Notes under the pieces: model-generated
Seen by the model: the letters and a program-made list of their open reading frames with translations, nothing else
Databases searched by the model: none
What the model was told of the DNA's origin: nothing
Made by a program: the position numbers and the translations under genes
Assembly (NCBI RefSeq): GCF_026967795.1
Contig: NZ_JAPVBH010000002.1
Location: 310,001-374,000, forward strand
Source of the DNA: Modestobacter sp. VKM Ac-2986
Lineage (GTDB): Bacteria > Actinomycetota > Actinomycetes > Mycobacteriales > Geodermatophilaceae
Length of the DNA: 64,000 bases
Reading direction: 5' to 3'
Shown here: piece after piece, positions 8,939 through 21,649 of the stretch
Layout: every line of letters starts with the position of its first letter
How positions within the stretch are numbered: position 1 is the stretch's first letter

Positions 8939-10351
8939 TCAGACGACCAGGCTCAGCAGCGCGGCGATCACGAAGCCGACGACGCCGATCAGCGTCTCCA
9001 TCACCGTCCAGGTGCGCAGCGTGGTCTTCACGTCCATCTCCAGGAACCGGCCGACCAGCCAGAAGCCCGAGTCGTTGACGTGGGACAGCACGGTGGCACC
9101 GCAGGCGATCGCGATGACCACGAGGGAGACGTCGAGCCGGGACAGGTCGGCGGACTCGACGGCCGGGGCGATGAGCCCGGCGGTGGTCAGCAGCGCCACG
9201 GTGGCCGAGCCCTGGGCGACCCGCAGGCAGGTGGCGATCACGAACGCGGCCACGATGACCGGCAGGCCGATCGACTCGAGGCTGTCGGCCAGGGCGGTGC
9301 CGATGCCGCTGGCGCGCAGGACGCCGCCGAACATGCCGCCCGCGCCGGTGATCAGGATGATCGCGCAGACCGGGCCCAGGGAGTCGTTGAGCAGCGTCTC
9401 GGTCTCTGCGCGGCTGAACCGCTCCCGGGCGAGCACGACCATCGCGACCAGCACGGTGATCAGGAGGGCGACCGGGGTCTGGCCGAGCAGGGTGACCCAC
9501 TGCAGCCAGCCGGCCTCCTCGTCGACGGCGCCCGCGGTGGCCAGCGTGGTGAACCCGGTGTTGAGCAGGATGAGCACCAGCGGCAGCAGGAGGAGCAGCA
9601 GCACGGTGCTGAACCGGGGCGGGGCCTTGCGGCCGACCGCCGTCGTGACGCCCCCGCCGGTGCCCTCGCCGTCGTGGTCGGCCGCGCCGGCCACCGACGA
9701 GGGCACCGGCACCTGGAACCGCTTACCGGCCCACAGGCCGTACAGGTAGGCCGCGACGTACCAGGTGGGCAGGCCGACGACGAGGCCCACCACCACCAGC
9801 AGGCCGATGTCGGCGCCGAGGATGTCACCGGCGCCGACCGGGCCGGGGTGCGGCGGGACGAAGGCGTGCATGACGGCGAAGGCGCCGGCGGCGGGGAGCG
9901 CGTAGGTGAGCACCGAGCCGCCGAAGCGCCGCGCGACGCTGAAGATGATCGGCAGGAAGACGACGAAGCCGGCGTCGAAGAAGATCGGGAACCCGAACAG
10001 CAGCGAGGCCACGCCCAGGGCCAGCGGCGCCCGGCGCTCACCGAACCGGTTGATCAGCGTGTCCGCCAGCACCTGCGCGCCGCCGGTGACCTCCAGCAGC
10101 TTGCCGATCATGGCCCCGAGCCCGACCAGCAGGGCGACGCTGGCCAGCGTCGAGCCGAAGCCGGACAGCAGTGTGGAGACCACGTCGCCGACCGGGATGC
10201 GGGTGGCGAGAGCGGTCAGCAGGCTCACCAGGACCAGCGCCACGAAGGCGTGGACCCTGAACTTCATGATCAGCACCAGCAGCAGGGCGACCGCGGCGAC
10301 GGCGATCAGCAGCAGGGCGGTGGTGCCCAGGACGGGTTCCGGTGGTGGCAC
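8939..10351 (-). CDS. GntP-family gluconate/organic-acid permease
   Basis: A 470-residue, strongly hydrophobic permease with about 12 membrane segments. Conserved GntP features include LVGLGAMIGKLLEVTGGAQ near residue 75, FGFPIFFDAGFVVFLPI near 125, HAFVPPHPGPVGA near 165 and VLSHVNDSGFWLV near 425. The family takes up gluconate or related sugar acids with protons. Substrate cannot be decided here because no kinase or catabolic gene sits beside it. The GTG start is preceded by AAGAGG. The upstream 250 bp contain a perfect 15-bp inverted repeat that could be an operator. Confidence 0.88.
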   Translation of the reverse strand: MPPPEPVLGTTALLLIAVAAVALLLVLIMKFRVHAFVALVLVSLLTALATRIPVGDVVSTLLSGFGSTLASVALLVGLGAMIGKLLEVTGGAQVLADTLINRFGERRAPLALGVASLLFGFPIFFDAGFVVFLPIIFSVARRFGGSVLTYALPAAGAFAVMHAFVPPHPGPVGAGDILGADIGLLVVVGLVVGLPTWYVAAYLYGLWAGKRFQVPVPSSVAGAADHDGEGTGGGVTTAVGRKAPPRFSTVLLLLLLPLVLILLNTGFTTLATAGAVDEEAGWLQWVTLLGQTPVALLITVLVAMVVLARERFSRAETETLLNDSLGPVCAIILITGAGGMFGGVLRASGIGTALADSLESIGLPVIVAAFVIATCLRVAQGSATVALLTTAGLIAPAVESADLSRLDVSLVVIAIACGATVLSHVNDSGFWLVGRFLEMDVKTTLRTWTVMETLIGVVGFVIAALLSLVV

Positions 10352-10483
10352 GGGGGACCTCTTCGAGTCGTCGGTGACCGGGTCTCCCCCGCGGTCACGG
10401 AGGAGGTGACCACTGTGTCAGGGGCGGCTCCCCCGCACGTCCCCCGCGCATCTCGGTTCGGACTCGGTGCCCGCCGCGACGTC

Positions 10484-10526
10484 TGCGATCTCGTGGCCTC
10501 CGGCCCCGGGTGGCCACGAGATCGCA
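10484..10526. repeat. Perfect 15-bp inverted repeat upstream of the permease gene
   Basis: Arms 10484-10498 (TGCGATCTCGTGGCC) and 10512-10526 are exact reverse complements around a 13-nt centre. They lie between the end of the threonine aldolase gene and the permease start, both on the minus strand. It could be an operator, a terminator of the aldolase transcript, or a dispersed intergenic repeat. There is no U-tract. Confidence 0.7.
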
Positions 10527-10608
10527 CATCTCGCGGGACCCGGCGAGGACGACGACCAGCCCCCGGGCCACGGCGTCCGGTCCGGCCCGCCGACGGCGGG
10601 GCGGCCGG

Positions 10609-11658
<1,050 letters not shown>

Positions 11659-11673
11659 TCGACTGTGCCTCTC

Positions 11674-11728
11674 GGCCCCACTGCAGGGGCCCGCCGCGAG
11701 CTTGCGAGTGGTGGGGGGCAGTGGGGCC
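11674..11728 (-). terminator. aroG terminator hairpin (member of a shared-sequence family)
   Basis: An 11-bp stem (11674-11684 with 11718-11728) follows the aroG stop at once. The flanking sequence closely matches the hairpin after the AsnC-type gene at 33.6 kb. Confidence 0.65.
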
Positions 11729-11733
11729 CTTCG

Positions 11734-15391
<3,658 letters not shown>

Positions 15392-15434
15392 CGCGTTCCC
15401 GGGCACGGTGTGCGCCGAGGCCGCCTCCCCGCAC

Positions 15435-15938
15435 TCAGCGGCCGGCGGCCCGCTCCGCTGCCTCGATGACCTGCCAGCGGGTGAGGTTGTAGCGGGCGTC
15501 GACCAGGGCGTCGTGGGTGCCGGCCGGCTTCGGGGGCAGGGCCGGCTGGCCGGCGTCGTCCCACCGCTGGCGCAACTCGTGGGTGAACCGCGGGACCGAC
15601 CGGGGCAGCGCGGGCATCGCGCCCCACAGCTGGGCCAGCACCACGTGGTCGTAGGCGGCGAACCAGGCCCACAGCTCGACCTCCTCCCCGGGTGCGGTGA
15701 GGAAGGACAGCAGGTCCTCGCGGATGCGCTGCCGGCTGCGCCACGCCTTGTCCGCCGGGGGCGGCAGCTGGTCCAGGACGTTGCGGCGCACCCACGGGAC
15801 GGCCCGGTCGGGGTCGAACTCGGTGCTGACGGCGTAGAACTCCCGGCCGGTCTCGTCGACCACCCCGATCGACACCAGGTCGATCGTGGTGCCGTCCTCG
15901 ATGAACTCGGTGTCGTAGAAGAAGCGCCGCACGGTCAC
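15435..15938 (-). CDS. Small 3'-5' exoribonuclease, Rv2179c (RNase AS) family
   Basis: A 167-residue single-domain DEDD exonuclease. The motif RRFFYDTEFIEDGTTIDLVS at the N-terminus carries the Asp and Glu metal ligands. WAWFAAYDHVVLAQLWG carries the middle Asp and THDALVDARYNL the C-terminal His/Asp. M. tuberculosis Rv2179c is a homodimeric exonuclease that trims 3' overhangs and prefers polyadenylate, and it sits next to aroG there too. The GTG start has a TACGGT hexamer 6 nt upstream, so the mRNA is probably leaderless. The length matches the family. Confidence 0.88.
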   Translation of the reverse strand: MTVRRFFYDTEFIEDGTTIDLVSIGVVDETGREFYAVSTEFDPDRAVPWVRRNVLDQLPPPADKAWRSRQRIREDLLSFLTAPGEEVELWAWFAAYDHVVLAQLWGAMPALPRSVPRFTHELRQRWDDAGQPALPPKPAGTHDALVDARYNLTRWQVIEAAERAAGR

Positions 15939-15944
15939 GCGGAC

Positions 15945-15950
15945 ACCGTA
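15945..15950 (-). promoter_or_regulatory. -10 hexamer TACGGT, leaderless promoter of the exonuclease gene
   Basis: TACGGT on the minus strand lies 6 nt before GTG 15938. Confidence 0.6.
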
Positions 15951-16019
15951 GGCGTCCGGGTGCCCGGGCCGCCCGGGGCCGCAGGGCCGGGACGGCGGCG
16001 GGCGTGCATCCTGTGAGCG

Positions 16020-16067
16020 ATGAGCCAGGACGACGCACCACAGCCCACCCTGTCCGCGGCGAGCTGA
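16020..16067 (+). CDS. Possible 15-codon leaderless mini-ORF before the antiporter gene
   Basis: The hexamer CATCCT (16007-16012) lies 7 nt before ATG 16020, which opens MSQDDAPQPTLSAAS. Its stop is 5 nt before GTG 16073, the preferred antiporter start. The spacing fits the leaderless pattern of this window, with translation re-initiating at the antiporter. The alternative is that the antiporter itself starts at GTG 16004 or 16013 and this frame is meaningless. Confidence 0.3.
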   Translation: MSQDDAPQPTLSAAS

Positions 16068-16072
16068 CCGGC

Positions 16073-17362
16073 GTGGACCCCACCGGCACGACCTACGCCC
16101 TGGCCGGCGCCGCCGCGCTGCTGGCGGCGCTGCTGCCCCGGCTGCTGCGCCGGCTCCCCGTCTCCGTGCCGATGGTGGTCGTCGCCGTCGGGCTCGTCGT
16201 CTTCGCCCTGTTCCAGGGCCTGCCCGACCCGGACCCGATGGAGCACGCGACCATCACGGTGCACCTGACCGAGGCGTGCGTGATCATCTCGCTGCTCGGC
16301 GCGGGCCTGGCCCTGGACCGGCCCGTGGGCTGGCACCGCTGGGCCACCACCTGGCGGCTGCTGGCGGTCACCATGCCGCTGACCATCGTCGTCACCGCAC
16401 TGCTGGGCGCCTGGCTGCTGGGCCTGGGCGCCGCCGCGGCCGTCCTGCTGGCCGCGGTACTGGCCCCCACCGACCCGGTGCTCGCCACCGAGGTGCAGGT
16501 CGGCGAGCCGACCGAGGACATCGAGAGCGAGGACGAGGCCCGCTTCGCCCTCACCGCGGAGGCCGGGCTCAACGACGGGCTGGCCTTCCCGTTCACCTAC
16601 GCCGCGATCGCCATGGCCACCGTCGGGGCGGCGCCCTCGCAGTGGCTGGTCGACTGGCTGCTGCTGGACGTGCTGTGGCGGCTGGCCGCCGGGGTGGCCA
16701 TCGGCATCGCCGTGGGCTGGGTGCTCCGGCTGCTGTTCTTCTCCGCCCGCTCCCAGCAGGTCGGGCTCGCCGAGCGGGCCGAGGGCTTCGTCGCCCTGGC
16801 CACCGTCTTCCTGGCCTACGGGGTCACCGAGCTCGCCGAGGGCTACGGCTTCGTCGCCGTCTTCGTCTGCGCGTGCACGATCCGCGCCGCGGAGCGTGCC
16901 CACGGCGCGCACAAGACGCTGCACACCTACGTCGAGCAGGTGGAGCGGCTGCTGACGATGGTCCTGCTCGTGCTGCTGGGCGGGGCGGTCGCCCGCGGGG
17001 CGCTGGCCGACGTGACGGTGGCCGAGGTCGTCCTGGCCGTGCTGGTGCTCCTCGTCGTCCGACCGGCCGCCGGCTGGCTGGGGCTGGCGCGGGGCAAGAC
17101 CGGACGCCGGGAGCGCGCGGTCATCTCCTTCTTCGGCGTCCGCGGGATCGGCTCGCTGTACTACCTGGCCTACGCGCTGGAGAAGGCCGAGTTCGCCGGG
17201 GCCGAGCAGCTGTGGCGGGTGACGGTGCTGGTCGTGCTGGGCTCGGTCGTCGTCCACGGCATCGCCGCGACCCCGGTGATGGCCCGGCTGGACCGGCACC
17301 GGGAGAAGGCGGCCGTCGCCCTGCACGGCACGACCGACGCGGCCACCACGACGGCGGTCTGA
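16073..17362 (+). CDS. Sodium/proton antiporter, CPA1 (NhaP-like) family
   Basis: About 429 residues with 11-12 membrane segments. The family core motifs are visible: VLLAAVLAPTDPVLATEVQV (the TDP of the unwound helix) near residue 140, and EAGLNDGLAFPFTY (the ND ion-binding pair) near 165. A later conserved segment, FFGVRGIGSLYYLAYAL, carries the conserved Arg. It exchanges Na+ or another cation for H+ for pH and salt homeostasis. There is no long C-terminal regulatory tail. Start choice is uncertain: GTG 16073 places TM1 near the N-terminus, while in-frame GTG codons at 16004 and 16013 would add a polar leader. The gene ends 10 nt from the convergent hydrolase gene. Confidence 0.85.
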   Translation: MDPTGTTYALAGAAALLAALLPRLLRRLPVSVPMVVVAVGLVVFALFQGLPDPDPMEHATITVHLTEACVIISLLGAGLALDRPVGWHRWATTWRLLAVTMPLTIVVTALLGAWLLGLGAAAAVLLAAVLAPTDPVLATEVQVGEPTEDIESEDEARFALTAEAGLNDGLAFPFTYAAIAMATVGAAPSQWLVDWLLLDVLWRLAAGVAIGIAVGWVLRLLFFSARSQQVGLAERAEGFVALATVFLAYGVTELAEGYGFVAVFVCACTIRAAERAHGAHKTLHTYVEQVERLLTMVLLVLLGGAVARGALADVTVAEVVLAVLVLLVVRPAAGWLGLARGKTGRRERAVISFFGVRGIGSLYYLAYALEKAEFAGAEQLWRVTVLVVLGSVVVHGIAATPVMARLDRHREKAAVALHGTTDAATTTAV

Positions 17363-17372
17363 GCCGGACCGG

Positions 17373-18620
17373 TCAGCCCGCCCTGCTCGCCGGCAGCACC
17401 CGCTCGACCGCGAGCGCCGTCCGGACAGCGGTGCCCAGCAGCCGGGACGGGCCACGCCGCGGGAGGGCGGACAGCCGGGGGGCCAGCGCGGACAGCCGGT
17501 GGTGCCCACCGGTGCGGACCACCTGGTCGACCAGCAGCGCCGCTGCGCGGTGGGTGTCCAGCGCGCTGTGGCCCGTCCCGGCCAGCGGTACCAGCACGGC
17601 GTCGGGCAGCAGCCCGGTGACCTCCTCGGCCACCGCCCGCGGGGCGCGGAGGTCGCGGTCCCCGGACACCACCGCGGTCGGCCACGAGAAGTCCGGCAGC
17701 TCGACCCGCAGGTCGTAGGGCTCACCGGTGAACGGCGTGGCAGCGGCGGCGGCGGCGAAGGAGAGGTTGACGTCCAGCGGCTGCCCGTCCGGATCGGGTG
17801 CGTAGCCGAGCTCGGCGAACGCGATCCGGGCCACCAGGTCGGACTCCATGAACAGGGGCCGGCGGACGTCGGCCTCGGCGGCCCCCAGCGTGGACAGCCG
17901 CTCCCAGGTACGTCGGCCGCGCCCGGACAGCCGGAGGCGGAGGAGCTGCTCGAGGGCGTCCGGCCCGGCGAACTCGTGCACCAGCTGGGCGACCGCACCG
18001 GTCGACTCCACGGTCACCGCCCCGGACGCCACGGCGGCGCGCATCAGCTCCGCGGCCCGCGCCGTGCTCGGGTGGCGGCCCTCCCAGTACAGCTCCCGCA
18101 GCGTCCGGCGCACCACCCGGTCGTCGTGCGCGCTCAGCACCGCCGAGTCCAGCACCATCCCGGCCACCCGCCCGGGGTGCCGGACGCCGAACCCGGCGGC
18201 GAGGTAGCTGCCGTAGGAGGACCCGTGCACAACGGCCCGCGAGGCGCCGCAGTCGTCGAGGACCGCCGCGAGGTCGGCCACCACCTGCTCGATGGTGAAC
18301 GCCTCCGGCGGCAGGTCCCGCCCCTCGTCGTCCGTGCGGGACAGCCCGACGCCGCGGTGCTCGACCATGACCACGTCGATGCCGCGCCGGGCCGCCTCGT
18401 CCCGGAAGGCGGCGTACGGCAGCACCGAGGCCAGGCCCGGGCCACCGGGGAGGACGAGCAGCGGCTGGTCGCCGGCCGGGCCCTCCCGGACGTAGGCCAG
18501 CTCGAACGTCTGCCCCGGACGGTCGGGGGCGACCGGCCGCCGCACCCGGTGGACCCGCGGGTCGGCGTCCAGTCGCCGGCGCAGCCGTGCCGTGCGGTCC
18601 CGTCGTCCCCCGGTGCCCAT
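17373..18620 (-). CDS. Alpha/beta hydrolase, proline iminopeptidase-like
   Basis: A 415-residue serine hydrolase of the prolyl aminopeptidase (S33) type. The oxyanion motif LLVLPGGPGLASVLPYAAF is near residue 55, MVEHRGVGLSR near 88, and the nucleophile elbow VVHGSSYGSYLAAGF holds the catalytic Ser. A cap domain follows. The Asp (VVSGDRDLRAP) and His (LAGTGHSALD) complete the triad. Likely activity is release of N-terminal proline or hydrolysis of a small ester or amide; substrate is not predictable. ATG 18620 starts a basic N-terminus with no signal peptide, so it is cytoplasmic. No promoter hexamer at leaderless distance was seen. Confidence 0.8.
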   Translation of the reverse strand: MGTGGRRDRTARLRRRLDADPRVHRVRRPVAPDRPGQTFELAYVREGPAGDQPLLVLPGGPGLASVLPYAAFRDEAARRGIDVVMVEHRGVGLSRTDDEGRDLPPEAFTIEQVVADLAAVLDDCGASRAVVHGSSYGSYLAAGFGVRHPGRVAGMVLDSAVLSAHDDRVVRRTLRELYWEGRHPSTARAAELMRAAVASGAVTVESTGAVAQLVHEFAGPDALEQLLRLRLSGRGRRTWERLSTLGAAEADVRRPLFMESDLVARIAFAELGYAPDPDGQPLDVNLSFAAAAAATPFTGEPYDLRVELPDFSWPTAVVSGDRDLRAPRAVAEEVTGLLPDAVLVPLAGTGHSALDTHRAAALLVDQVVRTGGHHRLSALAPRLSALPRRGPSRLLGTAVRTALAVERVLPASRAG

Positions 18621-18657
18621 GTCCGTCCAACGGGAGACCGGACGGCGGCGTTCCGGG

Positions 18658-18663
18658 CAGGAT
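18658..18663 (+). promoter_or_regulatory. Probable -10 (CAGGAT), leaderless promoter of the RidA-like gene
   Basis: CAGGAT (five of six matches to TANNNT) lies 6 nt before GTG 18670. Confidence 0.4.
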
Positions 18664-18669
18664 GGGCCG

Positions 18670-19092
18670 GTGCCCGCAGCGATCGAGTTCGTCCGCCCCG
18701 CCGGCCTGACCGACCGGGCCCCGTACGCCTACGCCGCCGTGGTGGGCCCCGGCCGCACGGTGTTCACCGCCGGCGCCTGCCCGCTGGACGCCGCCGGGAC
18801 CACCGTCGCGGTCGGCGACGTCGCCGGGCAGGCACGGCAGGTGGTGGCGAACCTGGTCACCGCGCGCGCCGCGGCCGGGGCCGGGCTGCCCGACGTGGTG
18901 CGGACGACGGTGTACGTGGCGTCGACCGAGCGGGCCGACCTGGTGACCGCCTGGGACGTCGTCCGGGCGGCCTTCGGGGACCACGACGCACCCAGCACGC
19001 TGCTCGGGGTCACCGTGCTCGGGTACCCCGACCAGCTGGTCGAGGTGGAGGCCGTCGCCGTCCTGCCCGCGGAGCCCTCGCACGCCGGGTGA
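18670..19092 (+). CDS. RidA family (YjgF/YER057c/UK114) protein
   Basis: A 140-residue RidA-type enamine/imine deaminase. Visible are the N-terminal VRPAGLTDRAPYAYAAVVG, TVFTAGACPLD, and the conserved arginine in LPDVVRTTVYVAS that holds the substrate carboxylate. The C-terminal signature glutamate lies in VEVEAVAVLP. It would clear reactive 2-aminoacrylate or related imines made by PLP enzymes. The start is supported by a CAGGAT hexamer 6 nt upstream. It is divergent from the hydrolase and ends 10 nt before the convergent acyltransferase. Subgroup (true deaminase or divergent RidA) is not certain. Confidence 0.82.
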   Translation: MPAAIEFVRPAGLTDRAPYAYAAVVGPGRTVFTAGACPLDAAGTTVAVGDVAGQARQVVANLVTARAAAGAGLPDVVRTTVYVASTERADLVTAWDVVRAAFGDHDAPSTLLGVTVLGYPDQLVEVEAVAVLPAEPSHAG

Positions 19093-19102
19093 ACGGCGCG
19101 GG

Positions 19103-19885
19103 TCACCCGGCCAGGGAGTCCGGGAGCCGGTCGACGGCCTCGCGCGGCTGCGGCTGCAGGCGCCCGACGGCGTCCTGCGCCGAGGCACCCGTGGTGTCCA
19201 TCGACTTCTTCACCTTGGCGCCGTACAGGTCGACGTACTCCTGGCCGGACAGCTCCATGATCTCGTACATGATCTCGTCGGTGATGGAGCGCTCGACGAA
19301 GCGGTCACCGCTGAGCCCGGCGTAGCGGGAGAAGTCCAGCGGCTTCCCGAAGCGCACGGTGACCTCGGCGAAGACCTCGCCCAGCACCCGGCCGGCCCGG
19401 CCCGGCAGCGGCACCCGGCGCGGCCGGTAGACCATCGCGACCGGGACGACGGGGGCGCCGGTCTCCAGCGTCATCCGGGCGACGCCGGTCTTGCCGCGGA
19501 ACAGCCGGCCGTCGGGCGAGCGGGTGCCCTCGGGGTAGATGCCCAGCAGCCTGCCCTCGCGGAGGATGCGCATCCCGGTGCGGATGGCGTCCTCGGCGGC
19601 GCTGGCGTTGGTGCGGTCGATGGGCACCTGACCGCTGCCGGCGAAGAAGGCACGCTGCGCGGCGCCCTTGAGCCCGTGACCGGTGAAGTACTCGGCCTTG
19701 GCCAGGAACGTGACCCGGCGGCGCAGCGACAGGGGCATGAAGACCCAGTCGGCGGCCGACAGGTGGTTGCTCGCCACGATCGCCGCGCCCTTGGCCGGCA
19801 CGTGCTCGGTGCCCTCGGCGGTGGGCCGCAGCGCGAGCCTGACGATCGGCCCGACGGCCACGAACTTGAGGAACCAGTAGAACAA
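19103..19885 (-). CDS. 1-acyl-sn-glycerol-3-phosphate acyltransferase (PlsC family)
   Basis: A 260-residue LPLAT-family acyltransferase, matching Rv2182c. The acceptor/catalytic motif NHLSAAD (NHxxxxD) follows VPAKGAAIVAS, then the GxVPIDR-like GSGQVPIDR, the phosphate-binding IYPEGTRSPDG and VPVAMVYRP. It adds the second acyl chain in phosphatidate synthesis at the membrane. The start is the TTG at 19885, because GAGGGAGG lies 4 nt upstream and TAGTCT further up (19908-19913) gives a short leader. Upstream in-frame codons extend past that promoter. The Gln/Pro-rich C-terminal tail is not conserved. Confidence 0.9.
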   Translation of the reverse strand: MFYWFLKFVAVGPIVRLALRPTAEGTEHVPAKGAAIVASNHLSAADWVFMPLSLRRRVTFLAKAEYFTGHGLKGAAQRAFFAGSGQVPIDRTNASAAEDAIRTGMRILREGRLLGIYPEGTRSPDGRLFRGKTGVARMTLETGAPVVPVAMVYRPRRVPLPGRAGRVLGEVFAEVTVRFGKPLDFSRYAGLSGDRFVERSITDEIMYEIMELSGQEYVDLYGAKVKKSMDTTGASAQDAVGRLQPQPREAVDRLPDSLAG

Positions 19886-19907
19886 CGCGCCTCCCTCAGC
19901 GACTGTC

Positions 19908-19913
19908 AGACTA
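19908..19913 (-). promoter_or_regulatory. -10 hexamer TAGTCT with RBS GAGGGAGG, promoter of plsC-like gene
   Basis: TAGTCT on the minus strand lies 22 nt upstream of the TTG start. A strong Shine-Dalgarno sequence follows, so this is a led rather than leaderless transcript. Confidence 0.55.
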
Positions 19914-19998
19914 GGGAGGCTTGCTGCCGTCCGACAATCGGCGAGCCGTCCGGGGACATCCTGCCCCAGCCGCCCACCCAGCGCTCCCCGGAGGACCG

Positions 19999-20778
19999 AT
20001 GCCGCAGGCCACACCGGTGATGGCCGGGGCCGAGCCGTTCGACCTGCCGGGCGGGGCCGTCGGGGTGCTGCTGTGCCACGGTTTCACCGGCACCCCGCAG
20101 AGCATGCGGGCCTGGGGCGAGCACCTGGCCGGGGCCGGCTTCTCCGTCAGCTGCCCGCTGCTGCCCGGGCACGGCACCCGCTGGCAGGACGCCAACGCCA
20201 GCACCGAGGACGACTGGTACGGCGCGCTGTCCACCGCGCTCGACGACCTGCTGACCCGGTGCGACGCCGTCGTCGTGGCCGGGTTGTCGATGGGCGGCAC
20301 GCTGGCGCTGCGGCTGGCCGAGCGCCGGCCGGACGACGTCGCGGCGCTGGTGCTGGTCAACCCCTCGCTGCTCACCGAGCGCCGGGACGCGGCTCTCCTG
20401 CCGGTCCTGGCCCGGGTGACCCCGGTCTGGGCCGCGATCGCCGGCGAAATCAAGAAGCCCGGCGTCACCGAGCTCGCCTACCCGCGGCTGCCGACCCGGG
20501 CCGCGGTGGCGCTGCGCCGGCTGTGGACGGCGGTGCGCGCCGACCTGGGCCGGGTGCGCGCGCCGCTGCTGGTGTTCCGCAGCGTCACCGACCACGTGGT
20601 GGAAGCGTCCTCGACCCGGCTGCTGCTCGAGCGGGCCGCCAGCACCGACACCACCGAGGTCCTGCTGCACGACAGCTTCCACGTCGCGACCCTGGACAAC
20701 GACGCCCCGCTGCTGTTCGACCGGTCGGTGCAGTGGATCCGCGACCGCGTCCCGGCCGCCCGCGGGACGATGGCGTGA
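19999..20778 (+). CDS. Carboxylesterase / monoacylglycerol lipase-like alpha/beta hydrolase
   Basis: A 259-residue serine esterase resembling Est30-type carboxylesterases. Motifs are GVLLCHGFTGTPQSM (oxyanion region), VVAGLSMGGTLALRL (nucleophile Ser), FRSVTDHVV (acid) and LLHDSFHVATLDND (His). It likely cleaves short- or medium-chain acyl esters, perhaps linked to the lipid genes around it. ATG 19999 follows CGGAGGA. Its stop overlaps the next start (GTGA), so the two genes are coupled. It is divergent from the acyltransferase gene. There is no signal peptide. Confidence 0.85.
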   Translation: MPQATPVMAGAEPFDLPGGAVGVLLCHGFTGTPQSMRAWGEHLAGAGFSVSCPLLPGHGTRWQDANASTEDDWYGALSTALDDLLTRCDAVVVAGLSMGGTLALRLAERRPDDVAALVLVNPSLLTERRDAALLPVLARVTPVWAAIAGEIKKPGVTELAYPRLPTRAAVALRRLWTAVRADLGRVRAPLLVFRSVTDHVVEASSTRLLLERAASTDTTEVLLHDSFHVATLDNDAPLLFDRSVQWIRDRVPAARGTMA

Positions 20779-21467
20779 CCCTCCCCCGCCGCGGACGCGG
20801 CCGCCGCGACAACGGCCTGGACGCGGTCCTGTGGCACCCGCTGCGCGACGTCGACCCGCGGGTCGGTGAGCACCTGCTCGACGTGCTGGCCGCAGCCGGC
20901 ATCGCCGCGTACCTGGAACCCTCCACCGACGTCGACCCCTACACCCGGGGCGTCTCGCTGCCCAGCCCGCCCACCGACCGGCTCTTCGTCGACCGGGCCC
21001 GGCGCGCCGAGGCCGCCGCGGTGCTCGACGTGCACGGTGGGCCGCCCGTCCCGCCGCTGCCGGCGCAGCCGCCCGCGCGCCCGGCCCGGGACCCGGCCGC
21101 CGACGACGAGGCCTTCGCCCGCATCGTCGCCGCCTTCGAGGCCGAGCACGGGCCGACCGCCGCCCCCGGCGTGCCACGCGACGACCCGCCCCCGCCGCCG
21201 GCCGAGCGCTCGGTGCTCGACCTGCCCGAGGAGCACTTCGAGCCCCCGCCGCCCCCGCCGCTGCCGGTGCTGGCGCCGGCCTCGCTGTACTCGCTGCTGC
21301 TGATCCTGGCCGGCGCGGTGCTGGTCATCGCGCCGGGCCGGCTCGGGCTGTCGGCCGACACCGGTCTGGTGCTCGGCGTGGCCGCGCTGATCGGCGGCGT
21401 CGGCGTCCTGGTCTCCCGGATGCGGGAACGCTCCACCGAGGACGGCGACGACGGCGCGGTCGTCTGA
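20775..21467 (+). CDS. Hypothetical membrane protein with proline-rich middle
   Basis: A 230-residue protein of unknown function. The N-terminal half (about 14-85) is a compact soluble region beginning NGLDAVLWHPLRDVDP and ending TDRLFVDRARRAEA. A Pro/Ala-rich linker (about 90-165) follows, with DDPPPPPAERSVLDLPEEHF in it. Two membrane segments are at about residues 175-215 (LYSLLLILAGAVLVIAPG and LVLGVAALIGGVGVLV), and the tail is acidic. It corresponds in position to Rv2183c. The GTG start overlaps the esterase stop by 4 nt. It might tether or regulate the esterase at the membrane, which is inference from coupling only. Confidence 0.7.
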   Translation: MTLPRRGRGRRDNGLDAVLWHPLRDVDPRVGEHLLDVLAAAGIAAYLEPSTDVDPYTRGVSLPSPPTDRLFVDRARRAEAAAVLDVHGGPPVPPLPAQPPARPARDPAADDEAFARIVAAFEAEHGPTAAPGVPRDDPPPPPAERSVLDLPEEHFEPPPPPPLPVLAPASLYSLLLILAGAVLVIAPGRLGLSADTGLVLGVAALIGGVGVLVSRMRERSTEDGDDGAVV

Positions 21468-21473
21468 GCGCAG

Positions 21474-21497
21474 GCCCCCGGTCCCGACGCCGGGGGC
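21474..21497. terminator. Hairpin ending the esterase operon
   Basis: An 8-bp stem (21474-21481 with 21490-21497) with an 8-nt loop follows the stop at 21467. The rest of the 180-bp gap before the convergent kinase gene shows nothing notable. Confidence 0.55.
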
Positions 21498-21649
21498 GCG
21501 CCCGTGACCCGGGACAGGTCCGTCGACGCGGTGACCGTGGCTCAGGAGGTCCTCGGTGCCGGCAGGCCCCGGCGCAGCCGCGCCCGAGCCGACCCGGCCG
21601 CTCAGCGGCCCCGGCCGGCGGACCGACCCGGGACCAGCGCGCGCTCAGC

